Assembly (NCBI RefSeq): GCF_014842995.1
Contig: NZ_JACYXL010000007.1
Location: 122,666 to 186,665, forward strand
Source of the DNA: Rhodanobacter sp. 7MK24
Lineage (GTDB): Bacteria > Pseudomonadota > Gammaproteobacteria > Xanthomonadales > Rhodanobacteraceae
Reading direction: 5' to 3'
DNA length: 64,000 bases
Position 1 is the stretch's first letter. Each line of letters begins with the position of its first letter. This document shows positions 56,964-64,000 of the stretch, piece after piece. Under the pieces are notes generated by a model. The model had not been told where the DNA came from and searched no databases. It saw only the letters and a program-made list of their open reading frames with translations. The translations under genes and the position numbers were made by a program.

Positions 56964-58364
56964 ATGTCATTCCGCATCGAGCGCGCCCGGCTGGCGCAGG
57001 TTGACGATCTCCGCGGCATCGAGCGCGCAGCGCAGGAACTGTTCCGCGGCCATGCCGCGTGGCCGTCCTATGCCGCCGCACCCATGGACGCACAGGCATT
57101 GGTCGAGGCGATAAGCGCGGCGCGCGTGTGGGTGGCGCTGGACGTTGGGGATCAGGTCGTGGGCTTCGTGGGCGTGGCGATCGAGGACGGCGAAGCGGCC
57201 ATCGCCGAGATCGACGTGCTGCCCAACCATGGACGGCGCGGCATCGGTGCAGCGCTGCTGGAACACGCCTGCGCGTGGGCGGCCGAGTCGGGTTATCCGT
57301 CGGTGGTGCTGGGCACGCTCTCGGACGTACCGTGGAATGCGCCGTTCTACGCCCGTCACGGTTTCGAGGCTATCGATCCGAAGCAATACACGCCGGCGCT
57401 GGCGGCACACCAGGCGCACGACCGCGAACGCGGCTTTCCCATGCACCTGCGTGTCTTCATGCGCCGTCGCCTGCGCGCTTCCCCGGACGGCTGGACGCGC
57501 TGGCCGGCACCCGCCAAGCTCAATCTGTTCCTGCGCATCACCGGCCGCCGCGCCGATGGTTACCATGAGTTGCAAACCGTATTCCGCCTGCTCGACTGGG
57601 GCGACGAACTGCGTTTGCGCGTGCGTGCAGATGATGCGATCCGGCGCCTCACCGACGTGCCCGGCGTGCCCGAACAGGACGACCTGGTGGTGCGCGCCGC
57701 GCGGCTGCTGCGCGAGCATGGGGGTGGTGTGCGCGGCGTCGACATCGAGGTGGAAAAACGTATTCCGATGGGCGGCGGCCTTGGCGGCGGCAGCTCGGAT
57801 GCAGCCACTGTGCTGGTGGCGCTGAACCATCTCTGGGGTTGCGGACTGGATGAAGACGCGCTGGCGGAACTGGGTCGGCAGCTGGGCGCCGATGTGCCGG
57901 TATTCGTGCGCGGCCGTTCGGCCTGGGCCGAGGGCGTAGGCGAGCGGCTCACTTCGCTGGCACTGCCGCGGCGACATTACGTGGTGCTCGATCCCCACGA
58001 GCACGTGCCTACCGCCGCGCTGTTTCAAGCGCCTGAATTGACACGAAATGCGCCCCGGGCGACAATTTCGTCCTTTGTTTCGGGCGAAACGACGGAAAAC
58101 GCCTTCACACCGGTGGTGCGCGAGCGCCATCCGCGCGTGGCGGCGGCGCTGGACTGGCTGGGCCGCCACGGTGCGGCAAGGCTTTCCGGCAGCGGTGGTT
58201 GCGTGTTCCTGGAGCTGCGCTCGCGGGAACAGGCGCAGGCCATCGCGGATCGTTGCCCCGCTGCGTTCACGGCCCACGTGGCCACCGGCGTCGCGGTTTC
58301 GTCCTTGCATGAAGCATTGGGGCGCCATGAAGGCGGCTCGAACCAGCCGGAAGCGGCGGGTTGA
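56964..58364 (+). CDS. ispE: In-frame fusion: GNAT acetyltransferase + IspE kinase
   Basis: One frame of 466 codons. Residues 1-170 are a GNAT domain (IAEIDVLPNHGRRGIGAALL holds the acetyl-CoA loop). Residues 176-466 are a full-length IspE, which phosphorylates CDP-methylerythritol in the MEP isoprenoid pathway (PAPAKLNLFLRITGRRADGY; GHMP loop PMGGGLGGGSSDAA; C-terminal RLSGSGGCVFLE). No stop separates the parts. An internal ATG at 57459 (Met166) could start IspE separately, but no Shine-Dalgarno is seen there. IspE is essential in this pathway, so this is its only visible source. Confidence 0.88.
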   Translation: MSFRIERARLAQVDDLRGIERAAQELFRGHAAWPSYAAAPMDAQALVEAISAARVWVALDVGDQVVGFVGVAIEDGEAAIAEIDVLPNHGRRGIGAALLEHACAWAAESGYPSVVLGTLSDVPWNAPFYARHGFEAIDPKQYTPALAAHQAHDRERGFPMHLRVFMRRRLRASPDGWTRWPAPAKLNLFLRITGRRADGYHELQTVFRLLDWGDELRLRVRADDAIRRLTDVPGVPEQDDLVVRAARLLREHGGGVRGVDIEVEKRIPMGGGLGGGSSDAATVLVALNHLWGCGLDEDALAELGRQLGADVPVFVRGRSAWAEGVGERLTSLALPRRHYVVLDPHEHVPTAALFQAPELTRNAPRATISSFVSGETTENAFTPVVRERHPRVAAALDWLGRHGAARLSGSGGCVFLELRSREQAQAIADRCPAAFTAHVATGVAVSSLHEALGRHEGGSNQPEAAG

Positions 58365-58434
58365 ACTACAAGCGAGTCAGGGATGGTTCGCGACCCGAGG
58401 GGCAGCCACGAAGGCTGCCTTTCGGTATCCATGA

Positions 58435-58511
58435 TGGGGCGTCGCCAAGCTGGTTAAGGCACGGGATTTTGATTCCCGCATACGCAGGTTCGAATCCTGC
58501 CGCCCCAGCCA
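58435..58511 (+). tRNA. glnT: tRNA-Gln (anticodon TTG)
   Basis: The acceptor stem TGGGGCG pairs CGCCCCA, and CCA is encoded (58509-58511). The anticodon loop reads TTTTGAT with anticodon TTG, and the T loop is GTTCGAATC. A weak hairpin (GGCAGCC/GGCTGCC, 58401-58419) lies just upstream. Position between ispE and prs is conserved in relatives. Confidence 0.97.
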
Positions 58512-58513
58512 CT

Positions 58514-58681
58514 CAGAGAGCTTGGGTGGCGGAAATCGTCCGGGCTGGAGAGCCCGCCGTGCGGTAGATGTTTACGACGTTTCCCGGTCCATGGAACCGC
58601 CACGGGCCGGCGAACCGAGGACAATCTGCCCTCGCACGGCGAGTTTTCGGCCTTGAATGTTTTCACCACCCAAGCTCTCTG
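58514..58681 (+). other. Structured RNA leader between tRNA-Gln and prs (candidate)
   Basis: A perfect 16-bp helix pairs CAGAGAGCTTGGGTGG (58514-58529) with its complement (58666-58681). Inside it are CGGGCT-GGAG-AGCCCG (58541-58556), a longer stem with one bulge joining CCGTGCGGT to ACCGCCACGG, and CTCGC-ACG-GCGAG (58631-58643) followed by TTTT. The element starts 3 nt after the tRNA CCA and ends 30 nt before the prs start. It matches no RNA class I know. Confidence 0.55.
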
Positions 58682-58711
58682 CACTTTGCAGCATTTTCGA
58701 GGAATGCACGC

Positions 58712-59671
58712 GTGGACAGGTCCAGCCCGATGATGCTGTTTGCCGGCAAGGCGCACCCGCAGCTTGCCGAGGATGTCGCCCACCGACTGGGCGTGCCGTT
58801 GGGCAAGGCCCTGGTCAGCACCTTCAGCGACGGCGAGGTGCAGATCGAGATCGAGGAGAACGTGCGCAACCAGGAAGTGTTCGTGCTGCAGCCCACGGGT
58901 GCGCCGAGCGCGAAGAACCTGGTCGAGCTGCTGGCGCTGGCCGATGCGCTGAAGCGCGCCTCCGCCGCCCGCGTGACTGCGGTGGTTCCGTACTTCGGCT
59001 ATGCGCGGCAGGATCGCCGGCCGCGTTCGGCGCGCGTGCCGATCACGGCGAAACTGGTGGCCAAGATGATCGGCACCGCCGGCATCGACCGCGTGGTCAC
59101 GGTGGACCTGCACGCCGAGCAGATCCAGGGTTTCTTCGACATCCCGGTGGACAACGTCTACGCCTCGCCGGTGCTGCTGGCCGACATCTGGCGCAACCAC
59201 AGCATGGACGACCTGATCGTCGTGAGCCCGGACGTGGGCGGTGTGGTGCGCGCCCGTGCGCTGGCCAAGCGCCTGGACGACGCCGACCTGGCGATCATCG
59301 ACAAGCGTCGTCCCAAGGCCAACGTGGCCACGGTGATGAACATCATCGGCGACGTAGCGGGCAAGACCTGCGTGATGGTGGACGACATCGTCGATACCGC
59401 CGGCACGCTGTGCGCCGCGGCGGCTGCGTTGAAGGAGCGCGGTGCGAAGAAGGTGGTGGCCTATTGCGTGCACCCGGTGCTTTCCGGCGCGGCGATGACC
59501 AACCTGGAGAACTCCCAGCTCGACCAGCTGGTGGTCACCAATACGCTGCCGCTGAGCGCGGAGGCGAAGGCCAATGCGAAGATCCGCGTGTTGTCGGTGG
59601 CCGAGCTGCTGGCCGAAACGATCCGCCGCATCGCCTTCGGCGAGTCGGTGAGTTCGCTGTACGTCGATTGA
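58712..59671 (+). CDS. prs: Ribose-phosphate pyrophosphokinase
   Basis: Makes PRPP from ribose-5-phosphate and ATP for nucleotide, His and Trp synthesis. The protein is 319 aa. The PRPP loop is [22 protein letters not shown] is near the N terminus, and [21 protein letters not shown] is the flexible region. The GTG at 58712 has GAGGA 9 nt upstream; the longer frame from 58568 runs through the structured leader. A terminator follows at 59684. Confidence 0.96.
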   Translation: MDRSSPMMLFAGKAHPQLAEDVAHRLGVPLGKALVSTFSDGEVQIEIEENVRNQEVFVLQPTGAPSAKNLVELLALADALKRASAARVTAVVPYFGYARQDRRPRSARVPITAKLVAKMIGTAGIDRVVTVDLHAEQIQGFFDIPVDNVYASPVLLADIWRNHSMDDLIVVSPDVGGVVRARALAKRLDDADLAIIDKRRPKANVATVMNIIGDVAGKTCVMVDDIVDTAGTLCAAAAALKERGAKKVVAYCVHPVLSGAAMTNLENSQLDQLVVTNTLPLSAEAKANAKIRVLSVAELLAETIRRIAFGESVSSLYVD

Positions 59672-59683
59672 GAATTTGCTGGT

Positions 59684-59704
59684 CCGCTCAGGATGAGCGG
59701 TTTT
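59684..59704 (+). terminator. Short terminator after prs
   Basis: CCGCTC (59684-59689) and GAGCGG (59695-59700) with a 5-nt loop, followed by TTTT. Confidence 0.65.
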
Positions 59705-59746
59705 GATGTTTGGCTTTTCGCGGCAGGACGCCGCGTAGAAGTGACG

Positions 59747-59791
59747 GACTTTTCTGGTCGCGGAAAAGTCGAACTGCCGCCGCGAGGCGGC
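59747..59791 (+). other. Two hairpins in the rplY leader
   Basis: GACTTTTC (59747-59754) pairs with GAAAAGTC (59763-59770). GCCGCC (59776-59781) pairs with GGCGGC (59786-59791) around a GCGA tetraloop. Both lie in the 144-nt untranslated leader of rplY, whose AAGG site follows at about 59802. Confidence 0.5.
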
Positions 59792-59815
59792 TTCCCAAAT
59801 CAAGGTAGTACCGAA

Positions 59816-60478
59816 ATGGCACAGACTCATGAAATCAAGGCCGAGAGCCGCAAGGACGAGGGGAAAGGTGCGAGCCGCCGCCTGCGTCGTGCGGCCTACG
59901 TGCCGGCCGTCATCTATGGCGCAGGCCAGCCCCCGCAGAGCATCCAGATCGAGCACAACACCATCCTGCTCGCCGCCAAGCACGAGTGGTTCTTCTCCTC
60001 CGTGCTCGACCTGAGCGTCGACGGCAAGGTGCAGAAGGTGCTGGTGCGCGACTGGCAGAAGCACCCGTTCAAGCAGCAGATGATGCACATGGACTTCCTA
60101 CGCATCGACGAGAAGCACGCCATCCGCGTGAACGTGCCGCTGCACTTCCTCAACCAGGAAAAGTCCGCCGCCGCCAAGACCTCCGGCGTGGTGATCTCGC
60201 ACAACCTGACGGAAGTGGAAATCTCCTGCCTGCCGAAGGATCTGCCGGAGTTCATCGAACTCGACCTGGCCGACCTGAAGCCGGGCGACATCATCCACCT
60301 GTCGCAGCTGAAGCTGCCGAAGGGCGTGGAGATCGTCGCGCTGCACCTGGGTGCCGACCATGACACCACGGTGGTCACTGCGAACGCGGTGAAGGAAGAA
60401 GTCGAGGAAGCGCCGGCCGCCGAGGCCGCTCCGGCTGCCGAGGCCAAGCCTGCCGCTCCGGCCAAGGACAAGAAGTAA
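59816..60478 (+). CDS. rplY: 50S ribosomal protein L25 (CTC/TL5 long form)
   Basis: Binds 5S rRNA. At 220 aa it is the long form: an N-terminal L25 domain ([28 protein letters not shown]) and a C-terminal TL5 beta domain, with an Ala/Glu-rich tail ([17 protein letters not shown]). The ATG at 59816 has AAGG about 9 nt upstream; the in-frame codons before it are leader. It lies 145 nt after prs and 54 nt before pth. Confidence 0.96.
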   Translation: MAQTHEIKAESRKDEGKGASRRLRRAAYVPAVIYGAGQPPQSIQIEHNTILLAAKHEWFFSSVLDLSVDGKVQKVLVRDWQKHPFKQQMMHMDFLRIDEKHAIRVNVPLHFLNQEKSAAAKTSGVVISHNLTEVEISCLPKDLPEFIELDLADLKPGDIIHLSQLKLPKGVEIVALHLGADHDTTVVTANAVKEEVEEAPAAEAAPAAEAKPAAPAKDKK

Positions 60479-60485
60479 GCCGCGG

Positions 60486-60513
60486 CACCCCGCGTCCCAT
60501 CGGGCGCGGGGTG
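60486..60513 (+). terminator. Hairpin between rplY and pth
   Basis: CACCCCGCG (60486-60494) pairs with CGCGGGGTG (60505-60513), with three more C/G pairs inside. No T-run follows, so read-through to pth is likely. Confidence 0.5.
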
Positions 60514-60532
60514 CGTGCGCTTGCTTGCCGTC

Positions 60533-61117
60533 ATGGCGGGTCTGCGACTCATCGTCGGGCTGGGCAATCCCGGTGCCGAATACCTCCGAACCCGGCACAA
60601 CGCCGGGTTCTGGTTTGTGGACGCCCTCGCGGCGGGGCAGGGCGAGCGCTGGGGTTTCGACGGCAAGCTGCACGGCGAGACCTGCAAGCTGCGCATCGGC
60701 GGCGAGCCGGTGTGGCTGCTCAAGCCCGCCACTTTCATGAACAAGAGCGGCATCGCGGTGGCTTCCGCGCTGCGCTACTACAAGATCGAGCCGGACGAGT
60801 GCCTGGTGGCGCACGACGAGCTGGATCTCGACGCCGGCACCGTGCGGATGAAGTTCGACGGCGGCCACGGCGGTCAGAACGGTTTGCGCGACATCGTGGC
60901 CCATCTCGGCCATGCCAAGTTCCATCGCCTGCGCATCGGCATCGGTCATCCGGGTCACAAGGACAGGGTCACGCCCTGGGTGCTCGGTCGCCCCTCGGTG
61001 CAGGACGAAGACGCCATCCTCGACGGCATCGCGCGCGCGCTGGACGTGCTGCCGCTGGCGGTCGAGGGGCAGTTCGACAAGGCCATGCAGCGGTTGCATA
61101 CCGTCGCTGGCAAATAG
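60533..61117 (+). CDS. pth: Peptidyl-tRNA hydrolase
   Basis: Recycles tRNA by cleaving peptidyl-tRNA. The protein is 194 aa. It has the family motifs [10 protein letters not shown], the catalytic His in [26 protein letters not shown] and [12 protein letters not shown]. The ATG at 60533 gives the conserved start; GTG at 60515 is an unlikely alternative. It follows rplY and precedes ychF as in relatives. Confidence 0.97.
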   Translation: MAGLRLIVGLGNPGAEYLRTRHNAGFWFVDALAAGQGERWGFDGKLHGETCKLRIGGEPVWLLKPATFMNKSGIAVASALRYYKIEPDECLVAHDELDLDAGTVRMKFDGGHGGQNGLRDIVAHLGHAKFHRLRIGIGHPGHKDRVTPWVLGRPSVQDEDAILDGIARALDVLPLAVEGQFDKAMQRLHTVAGK

Positions 61118-61185
61118 TTTCCGGGTATCGCTGCCGTTTTCGCGGAGCGGCGCCTGCAACGGCACAAACGCTTTCGGAGTTTTCC

Positions 61186-62274
61186 ATGGGCATCAAATGC
61201 GGCATCGTCGGCCTGCCCAATGTCGGCAAATCCACCCTGTTCAACGCGCTGACCAAGGCCGGCATCGCCGCGGCGAACTTCCCGTTCTGCACCATCGAGC
61301 CCAACGTGGGCGTGGTGCCGGTGCCCGATCCCAGGCTCAATGCGCTGGCGGCCATCGTCAACCCGCAGAAGGTGATTCCGACGGCGGTCGAATTCGTCGA
61401 CATCGCGGGCCTCGTTGCCGGCGCATCGAAGGGCGAGGGCCTCGGCAACAAATTCCTCGCGCACATCCGCGAGGTGGATGCGATCGCCCATGTGGTGCGC
61501 TGCTTCGAGGGTGACGTGATTCACGTGGCCGGCAAGGTCGATCCCATCGCCGACATCGAAACCATCGACACCGAGCTGGCGCTGGCCGACCTGGAGTCGG
61601 TGGAGAAGGCACTGAATCGCGCCGAGCGCGCGGCCAAGGCCAACGACAAGGAAGCGCTGGCGAAGAAGCCGGTGCTGCAAAAACTTGCCGCCGCGCTCAA
61701 CGATGGCAAGTCGGCGCGCAGCGTGAAGCTGGACGACGAGGAAAAGGTGCTGGTGCGCGACCTGTTCCTGCTCACGCTGAAGCCGCTGATGTACATCGCC
61801 AACGTGCTGGAAGACGGCTTCGAGAACAATCCTCATCTTGACGCCGTGCGCGCCCGCGCCGTCGAGGAAGGTGCCGAGGTGGTGCCGGTGTGCGCCGCCA
61901 TTGAGGAAGAGCTGGCCCAGCTCGACGACGCCGACCGCGACGAGTTCCTCAAGGACCTGGGCCTGGACGAACCGGGTCTCAACCGTGTGATCCGCGCCGG
62001 CTACAAGCTGCTCGACCTGCAGACCTACTTCACCGCCGGCGTGAAGGAAGTCCGCGCCTGGACCATCAAGCGCGGCTACACCGCGCCGCAGGCCGCCGGA
62101 GTGATCCACACCGACTTCGAGCGCGGTTTCATCCGTGCAGAAACCGTCTCCTACGACGATTTCATCCAGTACAAGGGCGAATCCGGCGCCGCTGCTGCGG
62201 GACGCCTGCGCAAGGAAGGCAAGGATTACGTCGTCAAGGACGGTGACGTGCTGCATTTCCTGTTCAACGTCTGA
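61186..62274 (+). CDS. ychF: Redox-regulated ATPase YchF
   Basis: Obg-family P-loop NTPase of 362 aa that binds the ribosome and prefers ATP. The Walker A motif is [14 protein letters not shown] (9-22), and [20 protein letters not shown] is the G3/switch region. A coiled-coil insertion and a C-terminal TGS domain ([30 protein letters not shown]) follow. GGAG lies 6-9 nt before the ATG at 61186. It closes the conserved block. Confidence 0.97.
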   Translation: MGIKCGIVGLPNVGKSTLFNALTKAGIAAANFPFCTIEPNVGVVPVPDPRLNALAAIVNPQKVIPTAVEFVDIAGLVAGASKGEGLGNKFLAHIREVDAIAHVVRCFEGDVIHVAGKVDPIADIETIDTELALADLESVEKALNRAERAAKANDKEALAKKPVLQKLAAALNDGKSARSVKLDDEEKVLVRDLFLLTLKPLMYIANVLEDGFENNPHLDAVRARAVEEGAEVVPVCAAIEEELAQLDDADRDEFLKDLGLDEPGLNRVIRAGYKLLDLQTYFTAGVKEVRAWTIKRGYTAPQAAGVIHTDFERGFIRAETVSYDDFIQYKGESGAAAAGRLRKEGKDYVVKDGDVLHFLFNV

Positions 62275-62354
62275 GCCGGATCGCGCGCACGGCCGCGCCA
62301 ATCGCCTCCATTCCGTGCAAGGATGCGCGCCGTCCGGCGAGGTGCGGGGTGGAT

Positions 62355-62834
62355 ATGGCGAAGGCGGCATTGCGGATCCGGCTGGGACGCCCGGACGATG
62401 CGCGTGCAGTAGGCGCGCTGGTGCGCCGTTTGACTCGACGCTGGATCCTTCCCGACCAGCCGTACGAAGCCGGGTTGGCGCTGCTGTCGCGGCAAGGCAC
62501 GGCCATCCAGCGCATGCATATGAGCGAGGGTCATCGCTTCCATCTTGCCTGGCTCGGCAGCACCCTGGTGGGCGTGGCGACGATGCGCGACGACAGCCAC
62601 CTTACCCAGCTTTTTGTCAGTACCCGTTATCAAGGTCGTGGCATTGCACGACGCCTGTGGCTGCGCACGATGGCCGATGCCGTGCGCCGCGCCGGCACGC
62701 ACCGCTTCACGCTCAACGCGTCGCGCTGTGCGGTTCCGGCGTACCGGCGGCTGGGGTTCGTGGCCACCGGGCCGGAACGCCTGTCGCCGAACGGCGTGCT
62801 CACCACGCCGATGGCGCTGGAGCGCGTCCAGTAG
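62355..62834 (+). CDS. GNAT family N-acetyltransferase
   Basis: Protein of 159 aa. The acetyl-CoA site is seen in HLTQLFVSTRYQGRGIARRLW, with NASRCAVPAYRRLGF after it. The substrate is unknown. The ATG at 62355 is taken as the start, though GTG at 62349 is close. It has no apparent link to the fused GNAT at 56964. Confidence 0.9.
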   Translation: MAKAALRIRLGRPDDARAVGALVRRLTRRWILPDQPYEAGLALLSRQGTAIQRMHMSEGHRFHLAWLGSTLVGVATMRDDSHLTQLFVSTRYQGRGIARRLWLRTMADAVRRAGTHRFTLNASRCAVPAYRRLGFVATGPERLSPNGVLTTPMALERVQ

Positions 62835-62886
62835 CGCGTCCAGCGGGCATAATGCGGGTTTTTCCGCCGTGATGATCGGAGCGCGC

Positions 62887-63387
62887 ATGCCAGGCCAGCA
62901 GCACGAAGTCACTTTCCGTTTCCTCGCCCAGCCCACCGACGTCAACTTCGGCGGCAAGGTGCATGGCGGCATGGCGATGAAGTGGATCGACCAGGCAGGC
63001 TACGCCTGCGCGGTGGCGTGGAGTGGGGCGTATTGCGTCACGGTTTCGGTCAGCGGCATCCAATTCGTGGCGCCGATCCTGATCGGTGATGTGGTCACGG
63101 TACGAGCCAGGCTGATCCATACCGGCACTTCCAGCATGCATCTGGCGGTGGATGTGCTGGCCAGCGACCTTCGCAAGAACGAGCAGCGACTGGCGACCAG
63201 TTGCGTGATGGTATTCGTGGCGCTGGATGCCCCGGACGGCAAGCCCACGCCGGTGCCGAGCTGGGAGCCACGCGACGCCGCCGAGCGTCAGCTGCAGGCG
63301 CATGCGCGCCGGTTGCAGGAGCTGTCGCGCGAAATGGAGCGCCTGGTCGACGTGCAGGCCGGCGAAGGTGCGCAGAATCCGGGCTGA
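62887..63387 (+). CDS. Acyl-CoA thioesterase (hot-dog fold)
   Basis: Protein of 166 aa that hydrolyses acyl-CoA. The catalytic region is DVNFGGKVHGGMAMKWIDQAGYACA (residues about 18-42), with the conserved Asn-Gly-Gly and Asp. The C terminus is a helical extension rich in Arg and Glu. GGAG precedes the ATG at 62887 by 7 nt; an in-frame ATG at 62872 is the alternative. It resembles YciA-type thioesterases. Confidence 0.92.
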   Translation: MPGQQHEVTFRFLAQPTDVNFGGKVHGGMAMKWIDQAGYACAVAWSGAYCVTVSVSGIQFVAPILIGDVVTVRARLIHTGTSSMHLAVDVLASDLRKNEQRLATSCVMVFVALDAPDGKPTPVPSWEPRDAAERQLQAHARRLQELSREMERLVDVQAGEGAQNPG

Positions 63388-63425
63388 AATCGTCGCGCCA
63401 ATGTGTTTGCGAGGCGCCGCAGGTG

Positions 63426-63454
63426 TTGACAGTCGGCGGGTCGATCCACACAAT
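63426..63454 (+). promoter_or_regulatory. Promoter of the tRNA-tuf operon
   Basis: TTGACA (63426-63431), a 17-nt spacer, and CACAAT (63449-63454), 15 nt before tRNA-Tyr. GC-rich bases follow the -10, as is usual for growth-controlled stable-RNA promoters. Confidence 0.7.
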
Positions 63455-63468
63455 ACGCGTTCTTTGTT

Positions 63469-63554
63469 GGAGGGATACCCAAGCGGCCAACGGGGGCAGA
63501 CTGTAAATCTGCTGGCTTACGCCTTCGGTGGTTCGAATCCACCTCCCTCCACCA
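63469..63554 (+). tRNA. tyrU: tRNA-Tyr (anticodon GTA)
   Basis: GGAGGGA pairs with TCCCTCC. The anticodon is GTA (ACTGTAAAT). A long variable arm typical of bacterial tRNA-Tyr is present and CCA is encoded (63552-63554). Confidence 0.97.
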
Positions 63555-63629
63555 GTCGATTCGCGCAGGTTGCGATTGGACTGGTTCGCCGGGTCGACCT
63601 GGTCGATTCGGCAACGGGTTCCGCGCAGG

Positions 63630-63703
<74 letters not shown>

Positions 63704-63726
63704 TTGATCCCGCCGTTTGAAATCTT

Positions 63727-63802
<76 letters not shown>

Positions 63803-63863
63803 TCATCGTTGCTCGCCCGTTCCGGGCGGTTTTCCTCTCACTGACTCCACCGGGATTCTGGTC

Positions 63864-64000
63864 ATGGCAAAGGGCAAGTTCGAGCGCACCAAGCCCCACG
63901 TGAACGTGGGCACGATTGGTCACGTGGACCACGGCAAGACGACGCTGACGGCGGCGCTGACGAAGGTCGGTGCGGAGCGTTTTGGCGGTGAATTCAAGGC
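63864..64000 (+). CDS. tuf: Elongation factor Tu, N-terminal 45 codons; runs off the window
   Basis: GTPase that delivers aminoacyl-tRNA to the ribosome. The visible part begins [16 protein letters not shown], and GHVDHGKT (19-26) is the G1 loop. The tRNA-Tyr-Gly-Thr genes just upstream match the tufB operon layout of other gammaproteobacteria; tRNA processing from the same transcript is expected. The window ends in codon 46. Confidence 0.97.
   Translation, partial: MAKGKFERTKPHVNVGTIGHVDHGKTTLTAALTKVGAERFGGEFK

Noticed and set aside
58514..58681. PRPP (ykkC-type) riboswitch before prs
   Set aside because: The ykkC conserved motifs are not present. The leader is structured but of no class I can name.

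Overview
The window is high-GC chromosomal DNA of a gammaproteobacterium of the Xanthomonadales, most likely Rhodanobacteraceae (Dyella/Rhodanobacter/Luteibacter type). The signs are a fused aspartate kinase-diaminopimelate decarboxylase, the MurL/MurD2 pair that replaces the usual MurI/MurD route, the gene order prfA-hemA-TPR-lolB-ispE-tRNA-Gln-prs-rplY-pth-ychF shared with Pseudomonas and relatives, and a tRNA-Tyr-Gly-Thr-tuf operon at the right edge. No prophage, insertion sequence or CRISPR array is visible. Most of the window is core genome with short accessory patches.

Layout. 1-5.6 kb: the N-terminal half of a large sensor kinase, a CPBP membrane protease, release factor 3 (prfC) and an SDR oxidoreductase. 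5.6-8.4 kb: a leftward unit of a 2OG-Fe dioxygenase, an exported creatininase-family protein and an exported beta-propeller. 8.6-12.2 kb: a methionine operon (metX-metB-hom) preceded by MetJ-like boxes, a promoter and a clear SAM-I riboswitch. 12.3-17.6 kb: a GST, small unknown genes, and a leftward porin / solute-binding / chemoreceptor unit. 17.8-27.6 kb: class I fumarase, a FUSC membrane protein, lysC-lysA fusion with a second MetJ-like site, a DUF559 gene enclosed by inverted repeats, then murL-murD2 and a methyltransferase. 28-40 kb: a TPR sulfotransferase, an M13 metalloprotease, a DUF3300 lipoprotein and tamA-tamB. 40.5-47 kb: an SPFH protein with an unknown partner, cupin, DUF2069, a WrbA-like flavoprotein, YihY, a thioredoxin-like protein, acylphosphatase and PPK2. 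46.6-50.7 kb: a divergent response regulator/histidine kinase pair followed by an AT-rich island with a coiled-coil miniprotein and a lipoprotein. 50.8-62.3 kb: the conserved prfA-ychF block, here carrying a GGDEF protein and an in-frame GNAT-IspE fusion. 62.3-64 kb: a GNAT protein, an acyl-CoA thioesterase and the tRNA-tuf operon.

The genes that work together most clearly are those of the aspartate family. lysC-lysA feeds aspartyl phosphate and makes lysine. hom, metX and metB carry homoserine to cystathionine or homocysteine. Both loci carry tandem octamers close to AGACGTCT, and metX also has an S-adenosylmethionine riboswitch that ends in a Shine-Dalgarno-masking hairpin. Other points worth a second look are the DUF559 cassette bounded by inverted repeats, the GNAT-IspE fusion, and a roughly 170-nt structured leader between tRNA-Gln and prs.
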